Positions 1-8,414 of a DNA stretch of 64,000 nucleotides are shown here, piece after piece. The first letter of the stretch is position 1; every line of letters begins with the position of its first letter. The notes below the pieces were generated by a model. That model ran no database searches and was not told where the DNA came from. It saw nothing but the letters and a program-made list of their open reading frames with translations. Origin of the DNA: Pseudoduganella namucuonensis (GTDB lineage Bacteria; Pseudomonadota; Gammaproteobacteria; Burkholderiales; Burkholderiaceae_D); assembly GCF_900116645.1 (NCBI RefSeq), contig NZ_FPBO01000014.1, positions 62,001-126,000 on the forward strand, in the 5' to 3' direction. The position numbers were made by a program, and so were the translations under genes.

Positions 1-165
1 GGCTTGTACCTGCCGGGCGTGATGCAGGTGGCGACGCGCAACCTGTACACCGACTTCATCCACGTGGGCGGCGCCTCCAGCACCTATGACATGATGGCGG
101 CGCTGACCCCTTGCGGCGTCAACGCGGCGGCCACCAGCAGCGTCATCAAGCAGGGCGTGCTCTAG
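1..165 (+). CDS. C-terminal fragment of a polysaccharide-lyase-like secreted protein (5' end outside window)
   Basis: An open frame runs from base 1 to a TAG at 163-165, giving the last 54 residues of a protein that starts upstream of the window. It aligns without gaps over most of its length to the C-terminus of the neighbouring gene on the opposite strand: both have a YLPG segment, LYTDFI, GGA(S/T)ST and ALTPCG. The two are therefore paralogs placed tail to tail with 18 bp between their stop codons. Function is inferred only from that paralog, which resembles the heparin lyase I-like fold. The fragment is too short for an independent assignment. Confidence 0.75.
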   Translation, partial: GLYLPGVMQVATRNLYTDFIHVGGASSTYDMMAALTPCGVNAAATSSVIKQGVL

Positions 166-183
166 CGGCCCTCTCGCGGGCAC

Positions 184-1095
184 TCACTTGATGACAGGGG
201 GCGTGGGCGAGATGGTGGCGCCGCAGGGCGTCAGCGCCGTCATCTGGTCGAAGGTGCTGGTCGCGCCGCCCGTGTAGATGAAATCGGTGTACAGGGTGCG
301 CGACGGCACGGCCATGGTGCCGGGCAGATATGCGCCGACCTTGGGATAGTTGCCCAGCCAGGTCTGGTAGGCGTTGAAGGCGTTCTTGGTCTCGTAGGCC
401 ACGTTGCCGTTCATCCAGGCCTTCACCGAGCCCAGCCCGGGTTTGTAGGACCAGTCCGCCCGCACGACGAAGCAATACCATTTGTTGGTCTGGATCTTGG
501 CCAGGCGCACCAGTTGCTGGCCCGTGTTGGCGCGCGTGGCGGGATTGGTGCCGGTGCCGTCCGTGTTGCGGTAGTTGTAATGGAACTCCATGTTCAGGTC
601 CGTACCGCTGGCCACGACCGACACCGGCGGCGGCACGCTCAGCGTCTTCTGGCTGGTGTGCAGCTGGGCGACGACCGTCGGGCTGGGATGGAACACCCAG
701 CCGGTCGGGAACAGCACGGAGAAGGCGTACCAGCGCAGGCCCTCCATCACGTAGTCGTATTTGAGCGCGATCTCGGTGCGCGAACCGCCCGCGTACAGCG
801 GATCGGTGTTCCGCACCGTGAACTGCAGCACCTTGCGTCCGCTGCCCTTGGGATCGAGCACCAGTTGCAGGTTGTTCGCGTTGCCGGTCTGCAGGATGTA
901 CAGGTCGTCCAGGTAGCGGTAGGTGGCGGTCTGGTTGCGCGCCAGGTTCTGGCTGACGTAGGCCAGCTTGACGGGGTTGGGCGCCAGCGTGTCGACCCTG
1001 CCGCTGCGGGCCCGGTCGAACTGGGCGGTGGCAGGCGCGCAGGCGAGGGCGAGCGCGCAGGCGGAAAGGGATAGTCGGGGAAGGCAATGCCGCAT
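184..1095 (-). CDS. Secreted heparin-lyase-I-like / PL20-like polysaccharide lyase family protein
   Basis: This 303-residue protein has a signal peptide ending near ATAQ (about residue 24), so it is probably exported. The mature part looks like the jelly-roll 'Polysacc_lyase' family (heparin lyase I, glucuronan lyase). It has a LRWYAFSVLFP strand, and later NKWYCFVVRADWS followed by VKAWMNGN and a KVGAYLPG segment, which fits the family pattern of a W-S strand, a W-x-N-G turn and a K-x-G-x-Y strand. I chose the ATG at 1095 because it directly precedes the signal peptide; an in-frame ATG at 1170 would add 25 unlikely residues. Substrate is unknown, probably an acidic polysaccharide. A paralog converges on it from the left. 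Confidence 0.7.
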   Translation of the reverse strand: MRHCLPRLSLSACALALACAPATAQFDRARSGRVDTLAPNPVKLAYVSQNLARNQTATYRYLDDLYILQTGNANNLQLVLDPKGSGRKVLQFTVRNTDPLYAGGSRTEIALKYDYVMEGLRWYAFSVLFPTGWVFHPSPTVVAQLHTSQKTLSVPPPVSVVASGTDLNMEFHYNYRNTDGTGTNPATRANTGQQLVRLAKIQTNKWYCFVVRADWSYKPGLGSVKAWMNGNVAYETKNAFNAYQTWLGNYPKVGAYLPGTMAVPSRTLYTDFIYTGGATSTFDQMTALTPCGATISPTPPVIK

Positions 1096-1256
1096 GGCGT
1101 TCTCTGTGGCTGACAATATGCATGTCACTATACTCGGGCCCGCTTTTGACGGGCGCGCAGCTGCTTTCATCCCTTAATGTGCGATGGCGTACGGAAGCGC
1201 GCCGCCATCGCCCGCATGCTTGTCCGCTCACGTCAGCCAAATAGAAAGCGGACACC

Positions 1257-1901
1257 ATGGACGAGTTCAGCGACCTCAAGATATCCCGGCGCGACCTGCT
1301 GATCGCGGGCGCCTTGACGGCGACCACGGCCTCGGTGCCGTCCCTGGCGGGCGCGGCGGAGGCCAGGCCGGAGCCGGTCCGGCAACCGGTGAGCGCCAAA
1401 GTGAGCCTGCAAGTGAACGGCCAGCGCCGCGAGCTCGAGCTCGACACGCGCACCACGCTGCTGGACGCCCTGCGCGAGCACCTGCACCTGGCGGGCACCA
1501 AGAAGGGCTGCGACCATGGCCAGTGCGGCGCCTGCACCGTCATCGCGGACGGGCGGCGCATCAACTCCTGCCTCAGCCTCGCGGTGATGCACGAGGGCTC
1601 GAACATCACCACCATCGAGGGCCTGGGCACGCCGGACAAGCCGCATCCCATGCAGGCGGCCTTCGTCAAGCACGACGGCTACCAGTGCGGCTACTGCACC
1701 CCGGGGCAGATCTGTTCCGCCGTCTCGGTGCTGGACGAGATCCGGCGGGGCGCGCCCAGCCACGTGACGGCCGACCTGACGGCGCGTCCCCTGCCGACGC
1801 CCGAGGAGATCCGCGAGCGCATGAGCGGCAATATCTGCCGCTGCGGCGCCTATTCGAACATCGTGGACGCGATCACCGAGGTCGCCGGGAGGACGGCATG
1901 A
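1257..1901 (+). CDS. paoA: Aldehyde oxidoreductase 2Fe-2S subunit (PaoA-like)
   Basis: This is the small iron-sulfur subunit of a xanthine-oxidase-family molybdenum enzyme of the E. coli PaoABC (YagTSR) type, which oxidises aldehydes in the periplasm. The 214-residue protein starts with a twin-arginine signal (S10-R11-R12-D-L-L plus a hydrophobic stretch), so the folded complex is probably exported by Tat. A plant-type 2Fe-2S domain has cysteines 85, 90, 93 and 105. The second cluster domain has C144/C147 and C194/C196 (CxxC and CRC motifs). Its stop overlaps the next start as ATGA at 1898-1901, so it leads a translationally coupled three-gene operon. Confidence 0.93.
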   Translation: MDEFSDLKISRRDLLIAGALTATTASVPSLAGAAEARPEPVRQPVSAKVSLQVNGQRRELELDTRTTLLDALREHLHLAGTKKGCDHGQCGACTVIADGRRINSCLSLAVMHEGSNITTIEGLGTPDKPHPMQAAFVKHDGYQCGYCTPGQICSAVSVLDEIRRGAPSHVTADLTARPLPTPEEIRERMSGNICRCGAYSNIVDAITEVAGRTA

Positions 1902-2857
1902 AGGCCTTTTCCTACCAGCGCGCGCGCACGCCCGCCGAGGCCGCGGCCGCCGCGCTGCGCACGCCGGGCGCGAAGTTCATCGCTGGCGGCACCAACCTGC
2001 TCGACCTGATGAAGCTGGAGATCGAGACGCCGGCCCACCTGATCGACGTGAACGGCCTGGCGCTGGACCAGATCGCGCCGCTGCCCAACGGCGGCCTGCG
2101 CATAGGCGCCCTGGTGCGTAATTCCGACCTCGCCGCAGACGAGCGCGTGCGGCGCGACTACGGCGTGCTGGCGCGCGCCCTGCTGGCCGGCGCCTCCATG
2201 CAGCTGCGCAACCGCGCCACGACGGCGGGCAATCTGCTGCAGCGCACGCGCTGCCCCTATTTCTACGACACCAACCAGCCCTGCAACAAGCGCGTGCCCG
2301 GCAGCGGCTGCTCGGCCGTAGGCGGTTTCAGCCGCCATCACGCGGTGGTGGGCGCCAGCGAGGCCTGCATCGCCACCCATCCCAGCGACATGGCGGTCGC
2401 CATGCGGCTGCTGGACGCGGAAATCGAGACCGTGCGGCCGGACGGCGCCGCGCGCGTCATCCCCATCGCGGACTTCCACCGGCTGCCGGGCAACACGCCC
2501 CATGTCGAGCACGCGCTGGAGCCCGGCGAGCTGGTCACCGGCGTGACGCTGCCCCCGCCCCTGGGCGGCGCGCACATCTACCGCAAGGTGCGGGACCGCT
2601 CGTCGTACGCCTTCGCCCTGGTCTCGGTGGCGGCCGTCGTGCATCCCGGCGGCGACGGCAGGGTGGCGCTGGGCGGCGTGGCCCACAAGCCGTGGCGGGT
2701 GGAGGCGGCCGAGCGGGCCATGCCCGGCGGCGCCGGGCGGGTGGCGGAGCTGCTGCTGGTGGGCGCCAAGGCCACCGCCGACAACGCGTTCAAGATCCCG
2801 CTGGTCCAGCGCACGCTGGCCTCCGTGCTGGCCGAAGCGAAGAAAGGTCAACCATGA
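1898..2857 (+). CDS. paoB: Aldehyde oxidoreductase FAD-binding subunit with extra Fe-S cysteines (PaoB-like)
   Basis: This is the FAD subunit of the PaoABC-type aldehyde oxidoreductase, passing electrons from the iron-sulfur subunit to the acceptor. The 319 residues match the family length (E. coli PaoB about 318). FAD-loop motifs FIAGGTNLLD (residues 27-36) and TTAGNLLQ (around 108-115) are present. Cysteines 119, 129, 138 and 157 lie in the inserted loop that carries an additional 4Fe-4S cluster in PaoB, which ordinary xanthine dehydrogenases lack. The start is the ATG overlapping the paoA stop. The frame is open further upstream, but that extension runs antiparallel to paoA coding sequence and has no role. 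Its own stop overlaps the paoC start as ATGA. Confidence 0.93.
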   Translation: MKAFSYQRARTPAEAAAAALRTPGAKFIAGGTNLLDLMKLEIETPAHLIDVNGLALDQIAPLPNGGLRIGALVRNSDLAADERVRRDYGVLARALLAGASMQLRNRATTAGNLLQRTRCPYFYDTNQPCNKRVPGSGCSAVGGFSRHHAVVGASEACIATHPSDMAVAMRLLDAEIETVRPDGAARVIPIADFHRLPGNTPHVEHALEPGELVTGVTLPPPLGGAHIYRKVRDRSSYAFALVSVAAVVHPGGDGRVALGGVAHKPWRVEAAERAMPGGAGRVAELLLVGAKATADNAFKIPLVQRTLASVLAEAKKGQP

Positions 2858-5052
2858 AGTTCGCCACCCCCGCCACCACCAATCCCATCGACCAGCTCAA
2901 GGTTGTCGGGCGAACCGTCGACCGCATCGACGGCCCGCTCAAGACCACCGGCACCGCGCCCTACGCCTACGAGCAGAGGGAGGGCATACCGAATGCCGCC
3001 TACGGCCACGTGCTGGGCGCGGCCATCGCCAAGGGCCGCATCGCCTCCATCGACACCGGCGAGGCCCGGCGCGCGCCGGGCGTGCTGGCGGTGGTGACCG
3101 CCGCCAGCGCCGGCAAACTGGGCAAGGGCAAGTTCAACACCGCGCGGCTGCTGGCCGGACCGGCGGTGCAGCATTACCACCAGGCCGTGGCGCTGGTGGT
3201 GGCCGAAACCTTCGAGCAGGCGCGCGCCGCCGCGCAGCTGGTGCGCGTCAAGTACGTGAAAGAGCGGGGCGAGTACGACCTGGAACACGCCAAGGACAAG
3301 GCGGGTGTGCCCAAGGACGATCAGCCCGACTCGAAGTTCGGCGACTTCGCCAAGGGCTACGAGGCGTCGCCGGTGCGGCTGGACGCCCGCTACACCACGC
3401 CGGACCAGTCGCACGCCATGATGGAGCCGCACGCCTCGATCGCCTCCTGGGAGGGCGACAGGCTGACCGTGTGGACGGCGAACCAGATGATAGATTGGAC
3501 CAAGGGCGACATGGCGAAGACGCTGGGCATCCCCAAGGACAAGGTGCGCCTCGTGTCGCCCTATGTCGGCGGCGGCTTCGGCGGCAAGCTGTTCCTGCGC
3601 GCCGAGGCGCTGCTGGCGGCCCTGGGCGCGCGGGCGGCGGGGCGGCCGGTGAAGGTGGCGCTTACGCGTCCGCTCATGTTCAACAACACCACCCACCGGC
3701 CGGCGACCATCCAGCGCATCCGCATCGGCGCCACGCGCGAGGGCAAGATCACCGCCATCGGCCACGAAAGCTGGTCCGGCGACTTGCCTGGCGGCAAGCC
3801 GGAGACGGCGGTGCAGCAAACCCGGCTGCTGTACGCGGGCGCGGACCGCATGACCCGCACCCGGCTGGCCGTGCTGGACCTGCCGGAAGGCAACGCCATG
3901 CGCGCGCCCGGCGAGGCGCCCGGGCTGATGGCGCTGGAAATCGCCATGGACGAGATGGCCGAGAAGCTGCGGATGGACCCGGTGCGCTTCCGCGTCATCA
4001 ACGACACCACCAGCGACCCCGAGAAGCCGGGCCGCCGCTTTTCGCAGCGCCGCCTGGTGGACTGCCTGCGCATCGGCGCCGAGCGCTTCGGCTGGAACGC
4101 CCGCAAGGCCGAGCCGGGCCAGACGCGCGACGGGCGCTGGCTGATCGGCATGGGCGTGGCGGCCGCCTTCCGCAACAACCTGGTGATGAAGTCGGCGGCG
4201 CGCGTGCGGCTGGACCGGAGCGGCGTCGTGACCGTCGAGACCGACATGACCGACATCGGCACCGGCAGCTACACGGTGATCGCGCAAACGGCCGCCGAAA
4301 TGATGGGCGTGCCGCTGGACAAGGTGGTGGTGAGGCTGGGCGACTCGGACTTCCCCGTCTCGGCCGGTTCGGGCGGGCAGTGGGGCGCCAACAGCGCCAC
4401 CGCCGGCGTGTACGCGGCCTGCGTCAGGCTGCGCGAGGCGGTGGCGGCGAAACTGGGCTTGCCGGCCGACGCCGAGTTCGCCGACGGCCAGGTCCGCGGC
4501 GGCGGCCGCTCCGCGCCCCTGGCGCGGGCGGCCGAGGCGGCCGAGTTGGTGGCAGAGGACGCCATGGAATACGGCGACCTGGACAAGCAGTTCCAGCAAT
4601 CGACCTTCGGCGCCCATTTCGTCGAGGCGGCGGTGGACGCCTACACCGGCGAGACGCGCGTGCGGCGCATGCTGGCCGTGTGCGCGGCCGGCCGCATCCT
4701 CAATCCCAAGTCGGCGCGCAGCCAGGTGATCGGTGCGATGACGATGGGCGTGGGCGCCGCGCTGATGGAGCACCTGGTGGTCGACAAGCGCGCCGGCTAT
4801 TTCGTCAACCACGACCTGGCCGGCTACGAGGTGCCGGTGCACGCCGACATCCCGCACCAGGACGTGATCTTCCTCGACGAGACCGATCCGGTGTCCTCGC
4901 CCATGAAGGCCAAGGGGGTGGGCGAACTCGGCATCTGCGGCGTGGGGGCGGCGGTGGCCAATGCCATCTACAACGCGACCGGGGCGCGGGTGCGCGATTA
5001 TCCGGTCACGCTCGACAAACTGTTGCAGAAGTTGCCCGACCTGACCGCATAA
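2854..5052 (+). CDS. paoC: Aldehyde oxidoreductase molybdenum-cofactor subunit (PaoC-like)
   Basis: This is the large catalytic subunit, which binds the molybdenum cofactor and oxidises the aldehyde. The 732-residue length is the same as E. coli PaoC. Visible features are the N-terminal ald_Xan_dh domain, the SPYVGGGFGGK cofactor loop (residues about 229-239), MRAPGEAPG (about 350) and the C-terminal GVGE motif, whose glutamate (about residue 691) is the family's catalytic base. An AAAGG ribosome site precedes the ATG that overlaps paoB. No paoD-type maturation chaperone follows; the next gene starts from its own promoter. Cofactor insertion must therefore rely on a gene elsewhere. Confidence 0.94.
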   Translation: MKFATPATTNPIDQLKVVGRTVDRIDGPLKTTGTAPYAYEQREGIPNAAYGHVLGAAIAKGRIASIDTGEARRAPGVLAVVTAASAGKLGKGKFNTARLLAGPAVQHYHQAVALVVAETFEQARAAAQLVRVKYVKERGEYDLEHAKDKAGVPKDDQPDSKFGDFAKGYEASPVRLDARYTTPDQSHAMMEPHASIASWEGDRLTVWTANQMIDWTKGDMAKTLGIPKDKVRLVSPYVGGGFGGKLFLRAEALLAALGARAAGRPVKVALTRPLMFNNTTHRPATIQRIRIGATREGKITAIGHESWSGDLPGGKPETAVQQTRLLYAGADRMTRTRLAVLDLPEGNAMRAPGEAPGLMALEIAMDEMAEKLRMDPVRFRVINDTTSDPEKPGRRFSQRRLVDCLRIGAERFGWNARKAEPGQTRDGRWLIGMGVAAAFRNNLVMKSAARVRLDRSGVVTVETDMTDIGTGSYTVIAQTAAEMMGVPLDKVVVRLGDSDFPVSAGSGGQWGANSATAGVYAACVRLREAVAAKLGLPADAEFADGQVRGGGRSAPLARAAEAAELVAEDAMEYGDLDKQFQQSTFGAHFVEAAVDAYTGETRVRRMLAVCAAGRILNPKSARSQVIGAMTMGVGAALMEHLVVDKRAGYFVNHDLAGYEVPVHADIPHQDVIFLDETDPVSSPMKAKGVGELGICGVGAAVANAIYNATGARVRDYPVTLDKLLQKLPDLTA

Positions 5053-5087
5053 ATCCAGTGGGCGAAGTTACATGAAGAATAATATAG

Positions 5088-5116
5088 TTGACTAACGACA
5101 ATGCCATCTTTATCAT
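5088..5116 (+). promoter_or_regulatory. Sigma70-type promoter for the RCC1 lipoprotein gene
   Basis: TTGACT (5088-5093), a 17-bp spacer and TATCAT (5111-5116) form a near-consensus promoter in the otherwise unassigned 100-bp gap after paoC. Transcription would start near 5123. A GAGG ribosome site (5143-5146) sits 6 bp before the ATG at 5153. This separates the downstream gene from the paoABC operon. Confidence 0.65.
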
Positions 5117-5152
5117 GCTTTCCTCAAAGTATTGAACGATTCGAGGATACGG

Positions 5153-6340
5153 ATGACTAAGTGGTACGGAATCACGGCTGGCATGACGGCTGTATTGGCG
5201 CTTAGCGCTTGCGGTGGTGGCAATGGCGAAGTGGCGGGCGGCGAGAGCCGTCACGCACTGGGCGGCGCGGCCCCGGCGCCCGAGCCCCTGGTCGATGCGC
5301 AGCGCCTGGCGGCGGGCCACGAACACGTGGTCGGCCTGGGCGCGGACGGCCGGGTGTATGCGTGGGGCCGCAATGACGCCGGCCAGCTGGGCACGGTTTC
5401 CGGCCGCCAGTCGGATGTGCCGGTCCTGATCGCCGGCATGAGCGGCGTCAAGGCCGTCGAGGCCGGCGCGTTCGCCACCGTCATGCTGAAGCAGGATGGC
5501 ACCGTCTGGGTCTTGACCCCGCGCGGTCCGCAACTGGTTCCCGGCCTGGTCAATGTGAAAGCGATCGCCGCCGGCCAGTCGCACGTGCTGGCCCTGCAGG
5601 GCGACGGCAATGTGTGGGGCTGGGGCCGCGGCGGCAACGCGACGGGCAGCGCCACGCCCGCCGTGGTGGCCGGTCTGAGCCACGTGAAAGCCATCTCGGC
5701 GGGCCAGGACTACAGCGTCGCCCTGAAGGCGGACGGCAGCGTCTGGACCTGGGGTGTCAACCAGTTCGGCCAGCTCGGCAACGGCGGCACGGCCTACTCG
5801 GCCCAGCCGGGCGTGATCGTCGGCCTGTCCAACGTCCGGGCGGTGTCGGCCGGCGAGGTGCACGCCTTGGCGCTGAAGGACGACGGCACGGTGTGGGGCT
5901 GGGGCAACAACAGCTACGGCCAACTGGGCGGCACCATCTATTACGCCCGCAGCCCGGTCGCCGTCAAAGGCTTGCCGGTGCCGGTCGCCGGCATGAGCGG
6001 CGTCAAGTCCGTGGTCGCGGGCGCCTACAACAGCGGCGTCGTGAACTGGGACGGCGGTGTCTGGGTGTGGGGTAACAACCATTATGGCCAGTTGGGCAAC
6101 GGCTCGCACCAGGTTTCCTATGCGCCGCTCAAGGTCAACGCCGTCAGCGACGCGGTGACGATGGCGATCGGCAGCGGTTTCATCTCCGTGCTGAAAGCGG
6201 ACGGCGCCGTGTACTCCTTCGGCCGCAACAACTCCGGCCAGCTGGGCAACAATACCCGTGGCAACTCCAGCGTTCCAACCCAGGCCGTGGGCATAGGCGG
6301 CTTCGGCAACCTGAACCTGGGCGCGTCGGTGTCGCGTTAA
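5153..6340 (+). CDS. RCC1-repeat (beta-propeller) lipoprotein
   Basis: A 395-residue protein with a lipoprotein signal (hydrophobic segment ending LSAC, then GGG), so it is probably anchored to the envelope. The rest consists of about seven RCC1-type blades of the pattern aLk.DG.VW.WG.N..GQLG. The clearest are SVALKADGSVWTWG, ALALKDDGTVWGWG and the last, ending near NNSGQLGNN. The second and third copies are partly decayed, lacking the GQLG ending. RCC1 propellers usually bind protein or nucleic-acid partners; no enzymatic residues are apparent. The ATG at 5153 has the GAGG site; an upstream in-frame TTG at 5132 is less likely. It lies 28 bp before the glycosyl/ligase gene, possibly cotranscribed. 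Confidence 0.85.
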   Translation: MTKWYGITAGMTAVLALSACGGGNGEVAGGESRHALGGAAPAPEPLVDAQRLAAGHEHVVGLGADGRVYAWGRNDAGQLGTVSGRQSDVPVLIAGMSGVKAVEAGAFATVMLKQDGTVWVLTPRGPQLVPGLVNVKAIAAGQSHVLALQGDGNVWGWGRGGNATGSATPAVVAGLSHVKAISAGQDYSVALKADGSVWTWGVNQFGQLGNGGTAYSAQPGVIVGLSNVRAVSAGEVHALALKDDGTVWGWGNNSYGQLGGTIYYARSPVAVKGLPVPVAGMSGVKSVVAGAYNSGVVNWDGGVWVWGNNHYGQLGNGSHQVSYAPLKVNAVSDAVTMAIGSGFISVLKADGAVYSFGRNNSGQLGNNTRGNSSVPTQAVGIGGFGNLNLGASVSR

Positions 6341-6368
6341 CAGCGACGGCGGTCTGGCGGGAGCGTTC

Positions 6369-8276
6369 ATGGCCACACCCGCGGCGCCGCCCATGGCGGC
6401 GGCCGCGCCCCCGCGCGCCGGCGACCGCCTGGCCTGTTTTTGCCTGGGCCTGATGCTCAGCCTGCCGTTCCTGCAGCCCTTCCACACGCTGCCCCTCACG
6501 TCCTTCCACGCCGAATGGCTGGCCATGCTGCTCGGCCTGCTGTCCATGGCGCCCTTGCTGGCGCGTCCCGCCAGCGCGCCGCTGTACCTGCCCGGCATCG
6601 CCTGCGCCCCGGCGGCCTTGCTGCCGGTCGTGCTGCTGCAACTGGCGGCGGGCATGTTCGCCTACGCCGCCAGCGCCATCCTCCTGATGTTGTACCTGCT
6701 TTGGTGCATGGGCCTGATGCTCGCCGGGCGCAGCCTGGCCGCGTCCATGGGCCTGCCAGCCTTGATGGCGCGCCTGGCCTGGGCCGTGCTCGGCGGCGGC
6801 TTGGCGGGCGCCGTCTTCGGCCTGCTGCAGTACTTGCAATGGTGGCCGGTCTTCGGCGGCCTGATCAATCCACCCGCGGCGGTGGACCTGTACGGTGTGT
6901 TTGGCAATCTGGCCCAGCAGAATCATTTCGCCGACCACATCGCGCTGGCGATCGCCGCGGCCGGCTACCTGGCCCTGACCGGGCGCCTCGCTCCGCGCTG
7001 GTTGTGCGCCTGCGGCGCGCCGCTACTGGCGGCGCTGGCGCTGTCCGGCTCGCGCAGTGGCGTGCTCTACCTCTCGTGGCTGCTGCTGGCGGCCTTGGTG
7101 CTGGTGCCGCGTGCCGGCCTCGTTGACGCGCCTGGCGGTGGAGCTGGCGGAGGACCTGATGCCTGCCCGGAGGGGGGGGCGGGCGGCGAATCGCGTGGCG
7201 GATCGGATGGCTGGCCGGTTTGCGCGGATGACGGGCGGCGGGGTGCGCAGGGTGTGCGCCGCGTCTTGCGCTGGATGGCGGTGGGGCTGCTGGCGCTGTC
7301 GGTCGCGCTGGTCGTCGCGGCCCAACTGACGCCGCTTGGCGCCCAGTTGAGCCGCCTCGCGTCGCCCGAGGGCGCCCTTGGCCCGCGCCTGTACCTGTGG
7401 GGCCATGCGCTGCGCATGTTCACCGGCCACCCTTGGCTGGGTGTCGGTTTCGACGCCTTCGCCCACCAGCTCGAAACGCAGCTGACCGGGCCCGCCCCCT
7501 ACGGCATCGACCAGTACGCCCACAACCTGCCGCTGCAATTGATGGCGGTGTCCGGCCTCGCCGGCCTGCTGGCCGTGCTGGCGCCGCTGGCGATGTTGGC
7601 GCGGCGGCTGTGGCGCGCCGCCTATAACCCCGAGCGTCTCTTCGCCTGGGGCGTGCTGGGCATCCTGCTGATCCACAGCATGCTGGAGCAACCGCTGTTC
7701 TATGCGCACTTCCTGGGCGTGGCCGCCTTGTTCGCCGGCGCCGCCGATCCGTCCGGCCGCGCGCTGCGCATGGGAACCTGGACCACCGCGCTGGGCGCGC
7801 TGGCGCTGACATTGCTGCTGGCCTTGCTGCTCAAGACGGCCGGCGAGTACCGCCAGGTGGAGACGCATTTCCACGGGGCCGGGCAGGGGGCCGCCGCGGA
7901 CCCGGCCCAGCAGGCGGAGCAGCTGCGGTCCCTGCGCGCGCGGTCGCTGCTGGCGCCGCTGAGTGAACTGATCGCGCCGGAGCTGTTCGTGCCCGCCGAC
8001 GCCCCGGCGGCCGCCAAGCGCGCGCTCAACGAGCGTCTGCTGCGCTTCGCGCCCACCGCCGACGTGGCGTTCCGCCATGCCGCCCTGTTGGCCGAGGAGG
8101 GCAGGATGGAGGCGGCGCAGGGGCAATTCCGGCGCGCCGCCTACGCCTATCCCGATTCCGCCGGCGCCTACCTGGGGCGCTTCCAGGCCATGGCCGCCAC
8201 GGACCCCGCCACCTATGGCGCGCTCGCCGCGTTCGGCGAACGATTGCTCGTTGCGATAGTGCAACAGAAAAAATAG
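6369..8276 (+). CDS. PglL/Wzy_C-family O-oligosaccharyltransferase or O-antigen ligase, with an intragenic G8 tract
   Basis: A 635-residue polytopic membrane protein with about a dozen hydrophobic segments. It has the Wzy_C core (ALSGSRSG, then FTGHPWLGVGFDAF and QYAHNLPLQL with the family histidine) and a C-terminal soluble helical region (about residues 490-635) like the Wzy_C_2 domain of PglL-type enzymes. These transfer lipid-linked glycans to pilin or other proteins, or to lipid A. A roughly 50-residue low-complexity Gly/Arg-rich loop (about 253-302) separates two membrane blocks. Within it the DNA has a run of eight G (7172-7179), where slippage would shift the frame. A purine-rich site precedes the ATG. 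Substrate is not predictable. Confidence 0.8.
   Translation: MATPAAPPMAAAAPPRAGDRLACFCLGLMLSLPFLQPFHTLPLTSFHAEWLAMLLGLLSMAPLLARPASAPLYLPGIACAPAALLPVVLLQLAAGMFAYAASAILLMLYLLWCMGLMLAGRSLAASMGLPALMARLAWAVLGGGLAGAVFGLLQYLQWWPVFGGLINPPAAVDLYGVFGNLAQQNHFADHIALAIAAAGYLALTGRLAPRWLCACGAPLLAALALSGSRSGVLYLSWLLLAALVLVPRAGLVDAPGGGAGGGPDACPEGGAGGESRGGSDGWPVCADDGRRGAQGVRRVLRWMAVGLLALSVALVVAAQLTPLGAQLSRLASPEGALGPRLYLWGHALRMFTGHPWLGVGFDAFAHQLETQLTGPAPYGIDQYAHNLPLQLMAVSGLAGLLAVLAPLAMLARRLWRAAYNPERLFAWGVLGILLIHSMLEQPLFYAHFLGVAALFAGAADPSGRALRMGTWTTALGALALTLLLALLLKTAGEYRQVETHFHGAGQGAAADPAQQAEQLRSLRARSLLAPLSELIAPELFVPADAPAAAKRALNERLLRFAPTADVAFRHAALLAEEGRMEAAQGQFRRAAYAYPDSAGAYLGRFQAMAATDPATYGALAAFGERLLVAIVQQKK
7172..7179 (+). 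repeat. Homopolymeric G8 tract inside the PglL/ligase coding sequence
   Basis: Eight consecutive G (flanked by A7171 and C7180) encode part of codons 268-271 (E-G-G-A). Gain or loss of one G would shift the frame in the middle of the gene and remove the C-terminal half, including the conserved H-containing loop. In this version the frame is intact. Confidence 0.9.
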
Positions 8277-8414
8277 TCCGTTCGAACCCACTGTGGGACG
8301 CGGCTATACTGGAGCTACTAACAGTCCGCCCCCCACCCAAGCGCGGGCTGCTTGCCTGGCCCAATCTTTGCCGGATTATTGCGCACGTTCGTCGCTCGTG
8401 CTGCAGGAGGATCT

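Noticed and set aside
968..1177. Small rightward open frame between the lyase-like gene and paoA
   Set aside because: It has no ribosome site or protein-like composition and overlaps the signal-peptide end of the opposite gene.
1184..1897. Upstream in-frame extension of paoB
   Set aside because: It overlaps paoA in another frame; the ATGA junction at 1898 and family length set the start.
5006..6655. 549-codon leftward frame opposite the RCC1 gene
   Set aside because: The repeated pattern arises from the RCC1 repeats read backwards; no independent evidence.
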